A stretch of DNA of 64,000 nucleotides from Anastrepha obliqua (GCF_027943255.1 NC_072895.1:31346001-31410000); one strand, 5' to 3'; shown: positions 40,585 through 52,591, counted from the stretch's first letter. The notes: generated from the sequence alone by a model not told the origin. Translations and numbers: made by a program.

Positions 40585-41895
40585 CAGGTGGCGCTTAAGT
40601 AATCCTCCTATCAGAAAATGCTATAAATTTTGCGATTGGCCCCTAATGTCAGTTGACATTTGTGTAGTAAACACATGCGAAATACACGTTAATAAACAAT
40701 GTTACGCTACACTGCTCCAGAACGCGGAATATTGCTGACTATTTATTTGACCAATAATCGGTCGGTGACTTTGGCACAACGTGAATTTCGTCGCAGATTT
40801 CCTCGCCGTCCAACGCCTACTGGTGAAACACTGTGACGTTTAGCCGCTCGCCTCGAAAAGACTGGCACAACACGAGATGCTGCCAGGCGTGGCAGACCCC
40901 GGAGTAGCCGTTCTGCAGAGAATATTGCTGCTGTAGCCGAGGATGTCATGGAAGCGCCGTCGACATCGACCAGACGACGTGCCACGCAAATGGGTATCAG
41001 TCGACGGTCTTTACAGCGAATTTTGGTACCAGATTTGAAGATGTTTCCGTACAAAGTCCAGACGGTGCATCAGCTATTAGCTGCTGACCGCCAATCGCGT
41101 CTAACATACCCTCAAGCCATCCTTAATCACCACCAAGAGGAAGATAATTTTTCATCAAAAATAATCATGAGTGATGAGGCCCATTTCATATTAGCGGGTA
41201 CGTAAATAAGCAAAATTTACGCTTCTGGGGCACTGAAAATCCACGTGTAACCCACGAAGAGCCATTACACCCGCTCAAAGTCATTGTATGGTGTGCTGTT
41301 TTCGCTGGAGGAGTCATCGGAACTTTTTTCTTCGAAGACGTCGCGGGCCAAACGGTTACTGTGAATGGTGAGCGCTACAAAGCAATGATCAACGAGTTCT
41401 TTTTGCCGCAACTTGATGAATTGGGATTGGAAAACATGTGGTTCCAACAGGACGCTGCAACGGCACACACTGCACGTGCCACAACCGATATGCTGAAGGA
41501 TGCATTTCCCGGGCGCCTAATCTCCCGTTTTGGCGATTTGCAGGGGCCAGCAAGATCGCCTGATTTGACCGCTCCAGACTTCTTTTTGTGGGGCTTTTTG
41601 AAGTCGCGGGTTTATGTCAACAAGCCTCAGACTCTTGCTGCTCTTAAAGACAATATCCGTCAAGAATGTGAGGACCTATCGCCGGAAGTTTTGGCCTAAA
41701 TGATGGAAAATGCCATAAAAAGGGCTCAAATGGCAATCAACTGTGGCGGCAGCCATTTACATGACATCATATTCTCGACTTGATGTAAAAAAATTAAAAG
41801 ACCAAATAAAAATAATCCACAGGAAGAATGAAAGTTTCTCATTTTTTTTTAAATTACAGCCAGAAAACATCGCAAGGTTACTTTTGCGCCACCTG
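40585..41895 (+). mobile_element. DD41D mariner, near full length, 1.3 kb
   Basis: Left end CAGGTGGCGCTTAAGTAATC, right end reversed CAGGTGGCGCAAAAGTAACC. TA occurs just outside the left repeat (40582-40583) but is not clean on the right. It carries the most complete DD41D transposase of the window (40699-41783). Ends resemble those of 31023-32695. Confidence 0.8.
40699..41783 (+). pseudogene. DD41D mariner transposase, near full length
   Basis: ATG at 40699. N-terminal HTH part: MLRYTAPERGILLTIYLTNN, VTLAQREFRRRFPRRPTPTG, a TGA, RLAARLEKTGTTRDAARRGR and ENIAAVAEDVMEAPSTSTRR. The second HTH is ATQMGISRRSLQRILVPDLK. Catalytic part: KIIMSDEAHFILAG, a frameshift, VNKQNLRFWGTENPRV, VIVWCAVFAGGVIGTFFFED, ENMWFQQDAATAHTARATTD and RSPDLTAPDFFLWGFLKSRV. 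All three Asp are present, with 41 residues between the last two. A stop replaces a residue after SPEVLA, and the tail ends CGGSHLHDIIFST. About 360 codons in all, the normal length; two stops and at least one frameshift. Confidence 0.85.
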
Positions 41896-41899
41896 ACCC

Positions 41900-43199
41900 A
41901 CTACTTGATCCCTATGAACTTGTGCAAGGGAAATAAATATCCCATTTAGATCCAATTCAGCCGTGGCTTAGTGATCTGTAGCGTTCAAAATCCCAACTAA
42001 TTTACATTTTTTGAAAAGCTTAAACGCCCACTTATTAAAAAAAAATTAAGAATAAAAAAACAAACTTCATTAGCCATTTTTCAATTGCAGGCAATGAATT
42101 TTATAGTAAACGCTTTGAATTAAAGTTGTGCAGAGAACACCAAGGTGATCGAAAATATTAATTATGTATTTTATTCCAAGAATCTATTGAACAGTCGGAA
42201 TAAATTTCTTTAACGCCAGCGGCAGCAAAACTCAATCAAGTCGAAAACCTCTCTAGCATCCCTGCTCACAACTCATTTGCTACAACAACGATTTTGCAAA
42301 GCAAGCAAATATAGAAACAAAATATTGCGACTACCGGCCGCCACTGATGTCGCTGCCAAAGTCGAAGCCGAGGCCTTCGCCATTGCTCGCTTTCCGCTTC
42401 CGTTTCCGCTGCACTGGTTTGCCTCCACCGCCGCCGCCGCCCACTTAAATTCCCATTTGCAATGTGTGCAAAATTGCTAAAATTCGCAAAGTCAAATCAA
42501 GTTGAGCAATGCTGAATTGCACCGAACTGAGCTGAACCGAAACCATTGTGCAACATTTTCATTTCAAGGAACGGAAATGCCTCATGTTGCTGATTTGAAT
42601 GGCATGCATGCGCTGTGCCATGGGAGGGTGGGGCGGTAAAAGCGTTGGCTGGCAAGATGATGATGCAGATCCAGAGGAAATGGATGGCAAAGTTGTTAAA
42701 ATAATATTCATAAATTTCTGAATATTTATGCGAGAAATAGGCGGAATTTGCGGATTTCTTCACAGTTTTGTTTTTCTTTTTCTACATACATCGAGTCCAA
42801 TCCACCCCGCTACGTCCAATCACCAGCTGCTGCTAGATATTTAGTCCGGCAAGGGACTGAATTAATATAAACACAAAAGTTATGTAGTTTCGTTCAAAGT
42901 GGTGCTCGATTTTAATTTTGGCATTTTTGCAATATTTTAATTTCCTTTTTTAGCGAGCAGTTTCTTGTGCAATCTAGCCAAGGGTTTTGTTATTTCGCCT
43001 AAGGCGCGTAAGACACACACAGCCAAGTAAATTGTGTATTGCCTTTTCATTTCTCATTTTTGTGCTATGCTTTTATATACATAGATAAATATTATATCAA
43101 CACATACACATATACACACACACACATACATATCAATACTCACCCACTAGCACATCTAAATCCTTTGGGGCTATTATTTTGTGTGTTGGTTATTATTTT
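41900..43199. other. Intergenic, no gene seen
   Basis: No TE domain recognised. A GC-rich patch with (GCC)-type triplets is near 42355-42445; the frame across it (42277-42480) is Ala/Pro-rich without homology. CA-rich tract at 43104-43126. Confidence 0.4.
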
Positions 43200-43970
43200 G
43201 CGTTAAGTTGCTTTTATGCGGACAAATATGTGGCAATATTTAAATTTAATAAAGGGTAAGTCAACCATCGGTTTCTTTTTAAAAATGATTTTAGATCCTT
43301 GATCACTTTCATTTTTTCCTTGTTCACGCTACTCAGTGGAATAGGGCCTCGACAAAACTTGCCTCGCGTTGGTTTCGTTAATCTATTTTGCTTTCTGGTA
43401 GGGTAGGTGATTAACCTGCCGCTACCAGACCTAAGTGGTGGAAATGCCCACCTGTCTTTGTTTAGGAACAACGCCTTCTTTACTGCTTAGAGCGCCATCT
43501 GTGTTCCACATTTTTCTGGCAGAAGGATGCCACAGATGGTTGAGGACTTTGCTAAATTTGGTGTGTCTGCGCTATTACCGCGATTGCCCGCTTCCTCTAG
43601 CTGGCGCCACTGATGCAGTGTGTAACTGTTTATGTTTGCTTGTGTTAGCAGCCTCAATGCAAATAATGCGCTGACTATTGTGCGAGAGTCAGGATTGGAG
43701 GGATAAGGTTCTTGGGGTTGAGGATTAAATTGTTGTTTTTTTTTAGAAACACCCCCCAAAACCCCTGGGATGGGAGGCTAGTGCACTTGCGGTAGACTAC
43801 CGAGATCGACAAACTCATTCCATTGAACATAACCTCCCTAAAATGGTCTAACACACAGTTAGCTTCAACTATTTTCAAGTTTGCCTGAAATCAAAGCACA
43901 AAAATGAAAAGCCCAGTTTCATTACTATTTAAATGAATACCAAAATTGTTTGAACTAAAATTGTATTTGT
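43200..43970 (-). other. Unrecognised region with long minus-strand frames
   Basis: Two adjoining minus-strand frames, 43759-43487 and 43471-43214, are separated by one stop and together give about 175 codons. They include YPSNPDSRTIVSALFALRLL, STICGILLPEKCGTQMAL and LNKDRWAFPPLRSGSGRLIT. No domain is recognisable. The composition is protein-like, and it may be an unidentified TE or relic gene. A 9-bp inverted repeat CCATCTGTG/CACAGATGG is near 43494-43540. Confidence 0.3.
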
Positions 43971-43974
43971 TCAT

Positions 43975-45110
43975 AAGAGCGGGGTTCAAAAGGAACTCGT
44001 GTTCGAAATGAAGACACTATAAAAAAAAATATATTTTTCAACATAGTCCCCTTTTAGAAAGATACTCGTCTCTCGAAGCTCCGGTCAATTTTCTAATCCC
44101 TTCAAAAAATTGGATTTGTCGAACTCTCCTAAATACGCCTCTGTCTCGGCGATGACTTTCTTGTTTGAACTAAATTTTTTCCGCGCGATCATTTTTTTAT
44201 TCTAGGGAACAAGAAACAGACGCACGGAGCTAGATCGGGTGGATACAGCGGGTATGGCAACAATTCATAACACAATTCGCGTAGGTTGGCAGCGACAACT
44301 CCGGATGTATGTGCTGGTGTGTTATCGTGATGGAACAGCACCTTCTTTTCGCCAAATGCGGCCGCATCTCCTACAAGTTTTTGTGAAAGCGATCCAATAA
44401 CTCACTGCAGTTTTATCCAGTGATCGTTCTTCCTCTTTCTAAAAAAATTCATGGTCCACGCCGTTCGCATCTCAAAACATCGTCGCCATAACCTGTCGAT
44501 GGAACTGTCTTTGCCTTCTTTGGATCAGACTAACCTGGAGAAATCCAATATTTTGATTCTTGCTTAGTTTCTGGTGTGTAATGATGAATACAGGTTTCAT
44601 CAACGGGGACAGCTCGACGCAAAAATTCTTTCGGATCTCGTTTAAATTGCTCCAAACACTGCTTCGAAGTTAACAGCCACATCCACTTGTTGTCCACCGT
44701 GAGCAATCACGGCACCAATCGAGCCGACAACTTTTTCATCGCCAACTCATCGTGCAAAATATTAATTTCCGCTTCGGTCGACACACCCATGGGCTCTGTT
44801 ACTTCGCGCACTTTCCTTTGTCGATCAGCAAGAATCATGTCCCTTGAATGATTTGCTCGGAAACCACGTCAGCCGGGCGCCCGGGTCGCTCCTCATCAAA
44901 AACAAATGTTCGCCCAAGTTTTTATTCGTTGAACCAATATCTAACTGCGGTCATTCATGGGAAAGCGTCCCCATAGACAGCTTCCAACTTGCTTTTACAT
45001 CCCCGCATTTTTCCCCATCCAAAAACAAAAAGGGAATTACCGAACGATGTTGCTCTTTTTCCATCTTAGCGAAAATTACGAAACACGTCTTACTCAAATA
45101 GCGGCCATAT
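43975..45110 (-). mobile_element. DD34D-type mariner, degraded
   Basis: Minus strand, heavily frameshifted. Starts KMEKEQHRSVIPFLFLDGEK, CGDVKASWKLSMGTLSHE and DIGSTNKNLGEHLFL (first HTH). After broken middle sections, PGARLTWFPSKSFKGHDS and YFAR.VGDEKVVGSIGAVI follow, then VFITHQKLS and VSLIQRRQRQFHRQVMATMF of the catalytic core. Next come SCRCQPTRIVL (from LRELCYELLP) and FSSNKKVIAETEAYLGEFDK, SNFLKGLENPKPEF near 44060-44170. The order is that of SETMAR-like insect mariners. The ends were not resolved. Inactive. Confidence 0.65.
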
Positions 45111-45119
45111 CCAAACTAG

Positions 45120-45280
45120 CTTATCAATCAGTCTGAAATTTGTTTTTCCGTTGTTTGATAGATGGCAGCACAGGAAGCTAATACCAATTCGCCTCAGAAA
45201 TGCCCTTTGTCATCAAACTCGGGCACTTATTGAACCGCAGTCATATTTCCAGGTAATCATTTAATTATATTTTTTTCTTT
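45120..45280. other. Spacer, nothing recognised
   Basis: Short AT-rich spacer between a mariner and a LINE. Confidence 0.4.
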
Positions 45281-45284
45281 GTTA

Positions 45285-46740
45285 GCGCAGCCCAGTACCT
45301 TTGCATTAATTCGGCGATCTTCGCCGATTCGCCAAAATCAACGATGTTATTTGTTACTATCGTGCCGTTTGAAGGCGCATAGTGCCAAACCAATGATTTC
45401 CACTTATTTCTATCGATTGCGTTTTGCCTCACTTCAGTCCAGGTAAGACCGTTGCGAGTTAATTCGTCATGCAGGCTGTGTCACCAGGTTCCCCTTGGTT
45501 TACCACTGCCTCTATAGCCTTGCGGGTTCCATCCCTGGTATTGCTTGGACTAACTTTTTAACGGTGGGTTCAATCCATGTCCACTTCCTCTTACGGATTT
45601 CCACGTCAATTGTAACTTGTATTATAACATCTTCTGTGCAATTCAGCTTTCGCTATCCAGTATTTTGGCCACCGAGCTCATATTATTATGCGGAGTCATC
45701 GAATTTCGAACGTTTGCAGCTTAATACAATCTCCATCGATGTGGGCCAGAATTCACCACCCCACATTAAAACCGATTTGACATCGTTCCCACGACAGTCG
45801 GTTTTTCTTAACCGGAACGAACCGGATTTACAACTGACAAAGGACTGTCACTTCAGCAGCATTTTCCATATATGTATGAGGAATGTTTATGCTGCTACAA
45901 CAGAAAAAACAACAACCGATTTGATGTTACATCAAAAATACGTATTTTCGTTTTCTTCGTAAGGTGCATGGAGTACCACACTTTTTAAAGCATTGCAAGG
46001 ACTGCTTTTGCTTTCTTTAATCTTGCAGTTGTATCACCGAAAATCCCACCATTTTCAATCCGTTGGTTAGCAATGGTAATATTATTGGGCTGGGTAGCAT
46101 TCATATTAATTGATTTCGTTTTCTTGGTATTTATTTTTATACCGATATAGGATTTATATAGATAGGTTGCACACATCGCTCGGTTTGGACGTAGATGAGA
46201 TTGATAGGAGATTCCACACAATACTTCTTTAAGGATTTTTTTCAATTACATTGCGTAAAATTTCATCAATTACAATCAGAAACAGTAACAAAGAAAGAAA
46301 GCATCCTTGTGTAACGCCTGCAGCTACTTTAATTGAGACCGAGAGCATTGCTCCATGCATTATTTTGCATTTTAAGTTGGAACACTGAGCTCTTACGAGA
46401 TTAAAGAGTTTCTCGAGTATGTTTTTTCGATCCAGTGCATTGAATATGCTTTCGTGCGTAACATAATCGGTAATGTGTAAACAAGAGTTCGCATTTTAGT
46501 AACTCATTCAATAATGACTTGAAGGGAAACAAATACTCAATACACGAATGCGCGGCACAGAAATCACCTAATCGTTCCGCAGTATTTTTTAACCCTTATT
46601 TTGTAGCCGTTTAAGCAGGATTTTGCCGAAGACTTTCAATGTTGAGCTAAGTAGCTTGATTCCCCGCCAGTTATGCTTTCAATAGCGTAAGATGGGCAGA
46701 CGTATTGGTTGCCTTAGAGCTAAGGTTCAAAATTGCGGCA
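45285..46740 (-). mobile_element. LINE with reverse transcriptase, degraded
   Basis: Minus strand. RT start: NWRGIKLLSSTLKVFGKILL near 46630-46680, matching NWRGITLLSxxSKxxxKII. 46245-45985 gives IGIKINTKKTKSINMNATQP and KKAKAVLAML, the segment after the palm (the family pattern is VGLKINxxKTKxM..N and AxxAFAML). At 45285-45540: RGSGKPRGTW, DELTRNGLTWTEVRQNAIDR and NKWKSLVWHYAP, the C-terminal R-K-P-R-x-TW...GLTWxE...A.DRxxWR block that ends many such ORF2 proteins, and then a stop near 45285. The palm core is eroded. No RNase H. Confidence 0.7.
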
Positions 46741-47019
46741 TACTTACAGCGCATAATTATGAATTACTTACGAGATCACAAACGCCTGTACCCCAGAGAG
46801 TTCTCGTTGTATAAACGTCACATCCGGACCAGCAAAACGATCAATTCTCGGTCCCGACTTGTGTAACATTAGTGGACAAGATGGTAGGTAGTTAAAATGG
46901 CAAGACTACCACAAGCACACTTCAAGTAGCACTTACGTGCGGTTTTGATACCATAACGTGGGCCACAACCTGTGCAAAGAAAAATTTTTTGCGAAGAAAA
47001 ACCTTCTACAGCCATCCAG

Positions 47020-47165
47020 TGTTGTTGATGTAGTGGAGGAGGGAAAAGGGATCTAGGCTCGAGAATATCTTCAAGTCATCCCCAAAGGGCACGCTAAGGA
47101 ATCAGAGCCGGATATTTGCAGAGAAAATGTTCAACAGTCTCTTTCTCTGTATTTGAAAAGAAATC
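47020..47165 (-). pseudogene. R1/LOA-like LINE C-terminal knuckle fragment
   Basis: Minus strand: ETVEHFLCKYPALIP, a stop, then ALWG and LEDILEPRSLFPPPLHQQHW. ExxxHFLCxCPAL is the last zinc-knuckle half of R1/LOA-type elements. The sequence upstream (46741-47019) has no further recognisable domain. Confidence 0.5.
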
Positions 47166-48117
47166 CTAGGGTAAAAATCGATTTAACGATTTATTTCAAT
47201 GTTAAAAATTTTGGAATAAAGTTTTTTAAACTCAAATACAATATTATAAATTCGGTTGGTTTTAAGATTTGTATAGGTTTTTTTTAAGTTTTAGGATAAA
47301 ATATAGTTCACATTTTTTTGCAACAAAATTTTATATTTTTGTTAAAAATGTTCGGTAATGTATTACAATATTATTTTTTCAATGCCGAAGAACTCTACCC
47401 TTTAGATTTTATGATTCACTTTACTTTAAGATTAATTTTTTTCATTGTATTTATTATAAGTTGCCAAAAGTTTTCTTTCCCCAATTCATATACCAGCATT
47501 TTGAGCCAAAATGCACTTTAGGTAATCCACGTATGCGCCACTCTGACTTTTTACACTTTCTCCTCTGCTTTTCCGTTGCTATTATTTCGTACAAAAAAAA
47601 AATAAATTTGTAAGAATAGTTTTGCAAAGTTTTTCGCTGGAAAGTTTCTTAAAGATCTCACAGCCAAGTTGTAGCTTAATCCGGTCTAACTCCCAGCTGC
47701 ACTGCGCTTTCATGCGGCGACTCTTTGTTTAATTCTGTTTTTCTTTGCTGTCTAAATGGTTTTTTGCCTGCGAGATGTGCGCACAAATATTGTTTGCATA
47801 GCTCAAGGCGTTGATTGATTTAAATTGCCACTCAATGTTTTTGGAAAACTTTCATATAAACTATCAAATGAGTTCGATTCAAGTTTTCTGCAGGATGCTG
47901 ATTGTGTGTATGCAAAGTGTTGGAGGGTTGCAAAATAATATTTTGTACTCGTCTTAGTTCTTGTATTAACTTTCGCCTTAAGTTCAGTATTGTTGTAATT
48001 CACTAGAATATAAATAAGAAAAGAAGTGAAGTCTTAATACACTACCCGAAAGTAAGCACTACAACGTAACGAAAAATATGTTAAAGAGAGATATAGAAAA
48101 ATTAAGCTGTGTGCTAG
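47166..48117. other. Intergenic, no gene seen
   Basis: AT-rich, with a low-complexity frame at 47318-47521 and another at 47803-48003 on the minus strand, neither recognisable. Confidence 0.4.
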
Positions 48118-48119
48118 TA

Positions 48120-48838
48120 CAGGGTTTCCCATATTAGACGGACCCATATGGCAACCCTGTATCTTTTGACAGTGACGTCAGATCGCTTAATGACATACCG
48201 CGCTGAAAATCATCATGTCCGATGAGGCTCATTTCCTATTGAATGGGACGGTAAATAAGCAAAATTGCCGTATTTACGCCACTGAAAATCCTCTCAAAAT
48301 TCAAGACGTACCTCTTTACGACGAAAAAGCCACTGTTTGGAGCGGCGTTAGTACGAAAACGATTATTGGGCCGTTTCTCTTCGAAAATGAAGATGGTCAA
48401 GCTGTTACCGTCAATCAGGAGCAATCGATTTTTTGAAGAAATTGTTTCCTCGTCGTTTGATGTCGAAAAATGGCGATTTGGCTGGCCACCGCGTTCGCCC
48501 GATTTAACGCCACCTGACTTCTTCTTGTGGGGATATTTAAAATCAAAGGTTTATAATATATTAATAAGCCAAAGACCATAGAAGAGCTCAAGAACACCAT
48601 CCATGAGGAAATAGCCGCTATTCCAGCCGAAAAGTTAGCTAAAACTATGGAAAATGCTGCAAAACGGGCACAATACGCCGTACAGGCTCAAGGCGGCCAT
48701 TTGAGAGATATGATATTCAAAAAGTAATGCCAACAAATCTACTTGAACCAAATAAAATGATTATTATCGTCAACATCAAAAAAATTGTGTTTTTCTTTGA
48801 TTAAAAAAAAACACATGGGTCCGTCGAATACGGGAAAA
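48120..48838 (+). mobile_element. DD41D mariner, internally deleted, about 0.72 kb
   Basis: Left end CAGGGTTTCCCATATTAGAC after TA at 48118-48119; right end reversed has TTTCCCGTATTCGACGGACC, so the last bases have diverged. The 5' half of the gene is missing: the coding part opens at MSDEAHFLLNGTVNKQNCRI, then ATVWSGVSTKTIIGPFLFEN and EDGQAVTVN. A deletion removes the second Asp. It resumes FPRRLMSKNGD in one frame and WPPRSPDLTPPDFFLWGYLK in another, with INKPKTIEELKNTIHEEIAA and tail QAQGGHLRDMIFKK, stop at about 48727. The third Asp is present. Confidence 0.8.
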
Positions 48839-48844
48839 GAAACA

Positions 48845-49120
48845 ATGTTTGTTTCTGTCGATATTTTTTATTGGGTACAAAGCGATTTTTCCTACCGAAA
48901 AATCGGAATTTTGTATTCAAAAACCACACCGCAAACATACCAGCTGTAACTTGTTCCTTCGCGAAAGTTCTCTGAGTTTGATTTTGATCGTAATAAAAAC
49001 ATGGCATTTGTTCAATGCTTTTTTCGTTTTTGAGGTGAGTTTGGTCACAACTATTCCAGCCCACATAATTTATGTGATTTTAACTAAAATTCATTAATAC
49101 CGATTAAAAAAATACTCGTT
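48845..49120. other. Spacer, nothing recognised
   Basis: AT-rich, no motif. Confidence 0.4.
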
Positions 49121-49126
49121 ACTTAA

Positions 49127-49237
49127 GGGGTTAGGGGTAGTCAGAATTATCAAAAAATTTGTGTTTTTTTTTGCATTTCCTTAAAGTATGATATTTTAAA
49201 AATATTGTGTGAAAAATTGGAGTGAATCCGAAAAATA
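49127..49237. mobile_element. F3 family, copy 2: one end only
   Basis: Starts GGGGTTAGGGGTAGTCAGAA immediately after TTAA (49123-49126). For about 105 bp it follows the reverse complement of 16550-16654, including GCATTTCCTTAAAGTATGAT and GAGTGAATCCGA. It stops at the TA where the mariner at 49238 is inserted, and no continuation is found beyond that mariner. Confidence 0.65.
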
Positions 49238-50171
49238 TCAGGTCAGTCCATAAGTTCGTGCGTATTTTACCCATAATTTCACTTTTGTACGATTTTTGGC
49301 AAATTTGACAGTCGATATGATAGCTCAGAGGTTAAATTCATCGCATGGAAGAGTTTACAGGCACCTGGTTCAGTTGGGAGAGGTTTCAAAGCTGGGAAAA
49401 TGGGTTCCGCATAGACTTTCCGTCGCCAACCTTCAGCAGATAGTGAATGTGTGTTCTCAGCTGCTGCAACGACTTGAAAATGAAAGCTTTTTGAACCGTA
49501 TCGTTACTGGTGATATAAAATGGGACCTTGACAATAATCCTGTTCGCAAACGCCAATGGTTAGATAAAGATGAAACACCAGAACCGACCCGTAGAGATGG
49601 CCTTCACCCCAAGAAGATTCTCCTGTCTATTTGGTGGGATATGGCCGGTATTGTTTATTATGAACTTCTGGAACCAAACCAAACGATAACTGCTGATTAT
49701 TATTCCCATCGGCTATCAAATCTGAATGAGGCACTTAAAAAAATTGACCGTCTTTAGTAAATAGACGCAAAGTTTTGTTTCGCCACGACAACGCACGGCC
49801 TCATACCGCAAGGCAAACATTAGGCAAGCTAATCGAGCTCGGATGGGAGCTAATACCGCATCCGCCATACTCTCCGGATATTGCACCTTGTGATTATCAC
49901 CTTTTCCGTGGACTTCAATCCCAAATGAGAAACAAGAACTACTCCTCAAAAGAAGCTATAAAAAGGGATAGGGATAAGCTATATATCGGGATATTTTGGC
50001 TCCAAGGACAAACAATTTTTTGAGCAGGGAATTAAAAATTTGCCTAAACGTTGGGAAGACATTGTAAATAATGAAGGAAAATATATTATTGATTAATAAG
50101 TACTTTAAACATCTTTTTTGTTAATTTTAAAACCACCTTTAAGAAGCGCACGAACTTATGGACTGACCTGA
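49238..50171 (+). mobile_element. DD34D mariner with intact TIRs, 934 bp
   Basis: The inverted ends TCAGGTCAGTCCATAAGTTC are identical on both sides over about 26 bp (left 49238-49263; right up to 50171), with clean TA duplications at 49236-49237 and 50172-50173. The full element should be about 1.3 kb; here the region coding for the first DNA-binding domain is missing. Ends this similar suggest a comparatively recent insertion. The left side is inserted at the end of an F3 fragment. Confidence 0.9.
49290..50097 (+). pseudogene. DD34D mariner transposase, N-terminally deleted
   Basis: In order: MIAQRLNSSHGRVYRHLVQL, GKWVPHRLS, LNRIVTGDIKWDLDNNPVRK (first Asp, GDIKW for GDEKW), GLHPKKILLSIWWDMAGIVY and YELLEPNQTITADYY. 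A missing T near 49755 shifts the frame. Then RKVLFRHDNARPHTARQTLG (second Asp), PHPPYSPDIAPCDYHLFRGL (third Asp, 34 residues further), another frameshift near 49990, and KDKQFFEQGIKNLPKRWEDI, VNNEGKYIID with the stop at about 50097. All three Asp survive. The WVPH clamp motif is intact. Lack of the first HTH and two frameshifts make it inactive. Confidence 0.85.
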
Positions 50172-50174
50172 TAT

Positions 50175-52590
50175 GTTCAGTTTACTTGCTATTATAGTCA
50201 GGCCTACAAATAAACTACTTTTCTGAAGAATTTACGACAACGCCCAAAATATTTCAATCACCTGTCATGGAATCGCTCATCTGTATGTAAACCTTGACTG
50301 GACTTTTGTGACTACACGAGTATAAAATAATCTCAAATACAAAATTAAAACACTTTTACGGTAGTAAAATAAAAAAAAATAGTAGTGAAATAGCAATTTT
50401 TTATTAATTAATAATTAGTTTAGTAAACTTTAACTGCTTAGTGATAAGTATTTATTTCACCGATATTAATGAATTTTAATTATAGCCACATAAGTCGCGT
50501 GCGCTGGAACAGTTGAGAGCGAACTTATCCCAAAAAGGAAAGAAATAATTGAACAAATATCTTCTTTTTCAGCTACTGATTGCGGGATAAAATCAAATTC
50601 AGAGAACTTTCGCGATTACACGCAAAAATTAAGTGCGAATAACGGAAGATTTAACTCTTGGAATTCCAAATAATTTATATTGAAAAACGAGCGTTTCGCG
50701 ATTTTGAAAATAATTTTGACTGAGCGCTTCCTATACTCGTCCATATACTCGTATACAAATGAAAGATAATAGGAATATAAATGAAAAAAAAAATACAACT
50801 TCACTCATCCTAGAAATTTTTTGAATCCAGAGTTTTTTGGCAAATAAGGTATCTTCGGCTCCATTACTTCACCAATTTCCATTCAAGTAACTCTCATCTC
50901 TGCATATACCCCCTAATATTCCATATTATCTCCATATTATCACACATTTGTATGATACATACGGATGTACAGAGATTCGCTCTGATTTTACTCGACCCAT
51001 CATCGAAATCTGCACAGCGAATAACAATAAACAGAGCCTTTTCGGCAGTCGCGAGTATTAAACTCAAGAATGATAGAAAGAAGATTGCGCCCCTCAGAGC
51101 GTACGTGACGTCACGTTTGCTGAGTTGTGCAGTATTGCCAACCATTTGCTCTTCGCAATAAATTTAGTGCTTTTTTATACCGAAAATGCGAAAATTTTGA
51201 AGTTTCGTGTTTGTTTCTTTTTTTTAATTTAAAGCTACCAAAACTTTAGGTTAAAAAAAACTGTATTATTATACAAAAGAAGTTTAAAAAAGGCCACTCT
51301 GAGAAGATTTTAGTGCTAATGAAAATTTTTTTACTCTTATAAAATTTGATAATATGAAAATGCAAATTTAATTTTTGGCTCCATTTAAGGTTATGCAAAA
51401 ATATTAAATGCCCCTCTCTCAACTCTTCTTAAGATTGAAAACCTTTTTACACATTTTAAAAAGCCTTTGAATTTAATGAATGCGAATTAAAACCATAGAG
51501 GTGTAACCGTTTCTTCCGGTCATCAATCCTTAGTGAGACATTAAGAGTTGTATTCATTGTAAAAATAAGCAACAAAATATCAGAAAATACTAAAGAAACC
51601 ATACTGACATTTTTACAAAAAGAGTACCTTATCTAGTTACATAACTTCAAATATAGCAAAAAAGTCGTTCCCTTAACAAAAGAGTCTCGCTTAAAAAAAA
51701 ACTCATAAATTAAATTATACATAAACATAACACATTTATTTAAGAAAACGCACATTTTAAAGACAATTTGTCATGCATTCAAAGTTCTTTAAGTGATTCA
51801 ATAAAAATTTGTTGGGTTATTTTCTTTGAATGGGAATTTTAGTGCGTTTTTATATCCAAAGCTAGGCAACACTGCAGTAGCGAGAGAGATATTTGACTGC
51901 GGAAAGCAGAAGAACACCAACAACATCTGCAATCGCGGGCAATGCCACCAGATGTTAAAAAAAAGTAGAGCTAAATAAAACTGAGTGAATTATTTAAATA
52001 ATTATTAAAAAATGTATATTTTACAAAATTATAAACATGAAATTTTAATTAGAATAGGCTAGAAAAATGTCATGAAGAAAGAACTAAAACTCCGAAACAC
52101 AAAATAATAAAAGTAACAAAAAAAATGATAAATCAAGTTACGAAAATGGTAATCTGGCCATACTGGATCTAAAATCACGTAACTAGTTGTCAAATTCGCT
52201 GAGCGCAAAGTAACGGGACCACGATAGGCGCCACCTCATTATTCTTTCCATCATGTATTAAACTTTCTTGCTCTTTTCTTGGGCTATTTAGAGCGCTCAA
52301 GTAAGCTACTTTGCAAATAGTAATATTTGCAGAGAAACAGTAAAGTTTAGCCAGAGTGAGAAAAAGTGAGAGCGAAGTGGAATAACAGCAAATTCCAACA
52401 AAGTCCACAATCCAGCTTAGCCGGCCGTGTTAGTGAGAAGCATTGTTGAGTATAAACAACAACAATAGTGCCGGTTTTCTTCTTTTTGTTTCTTATATTT
52501 AGTGAGATTACGAATTTCTCACTCGATGTAGTGAATTTTTATGAGATCCACGCCATGAACACTAAGGTAATATGCTTACGGTCTGCCATT
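50175..52590. other. 2.4 kb without recognisable genes
   Basis: No TE domain seen. Contains a perfect 14-bp palindrome with a CRE core at 51103-51116. The interval 50955-51160 is less AT-rich than its surroundings. Open frames at 50952-51161 and 52190-52408 are unrecognised. Confidence 0.4.
51103..51116. promoter_or_regulatory. Perfect palindrome with CRE core (TGACGTCA)
   Basis: ACGTGACGTCACGT is fully self-complementary and contains the consensus CREB/ATF site at 51106-51113. No transcription unit is recognisable nearby, so a regulatory role is only a possibility. Confidence 0.3.
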
Positions 52591-52591
52591 C

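Noticed and set aside
42277..42480. Ala/Pro-rich frame in a GC-rich patch
   Set aside because: Triplet repeat (GCC) origin; no homology or start context.
45495..45962. 155-codon plus-strand frame
   Set aside because: Begins with a non-ATG codon and lies antisense to the C-terminal block of a LINE; the rest has no motif.
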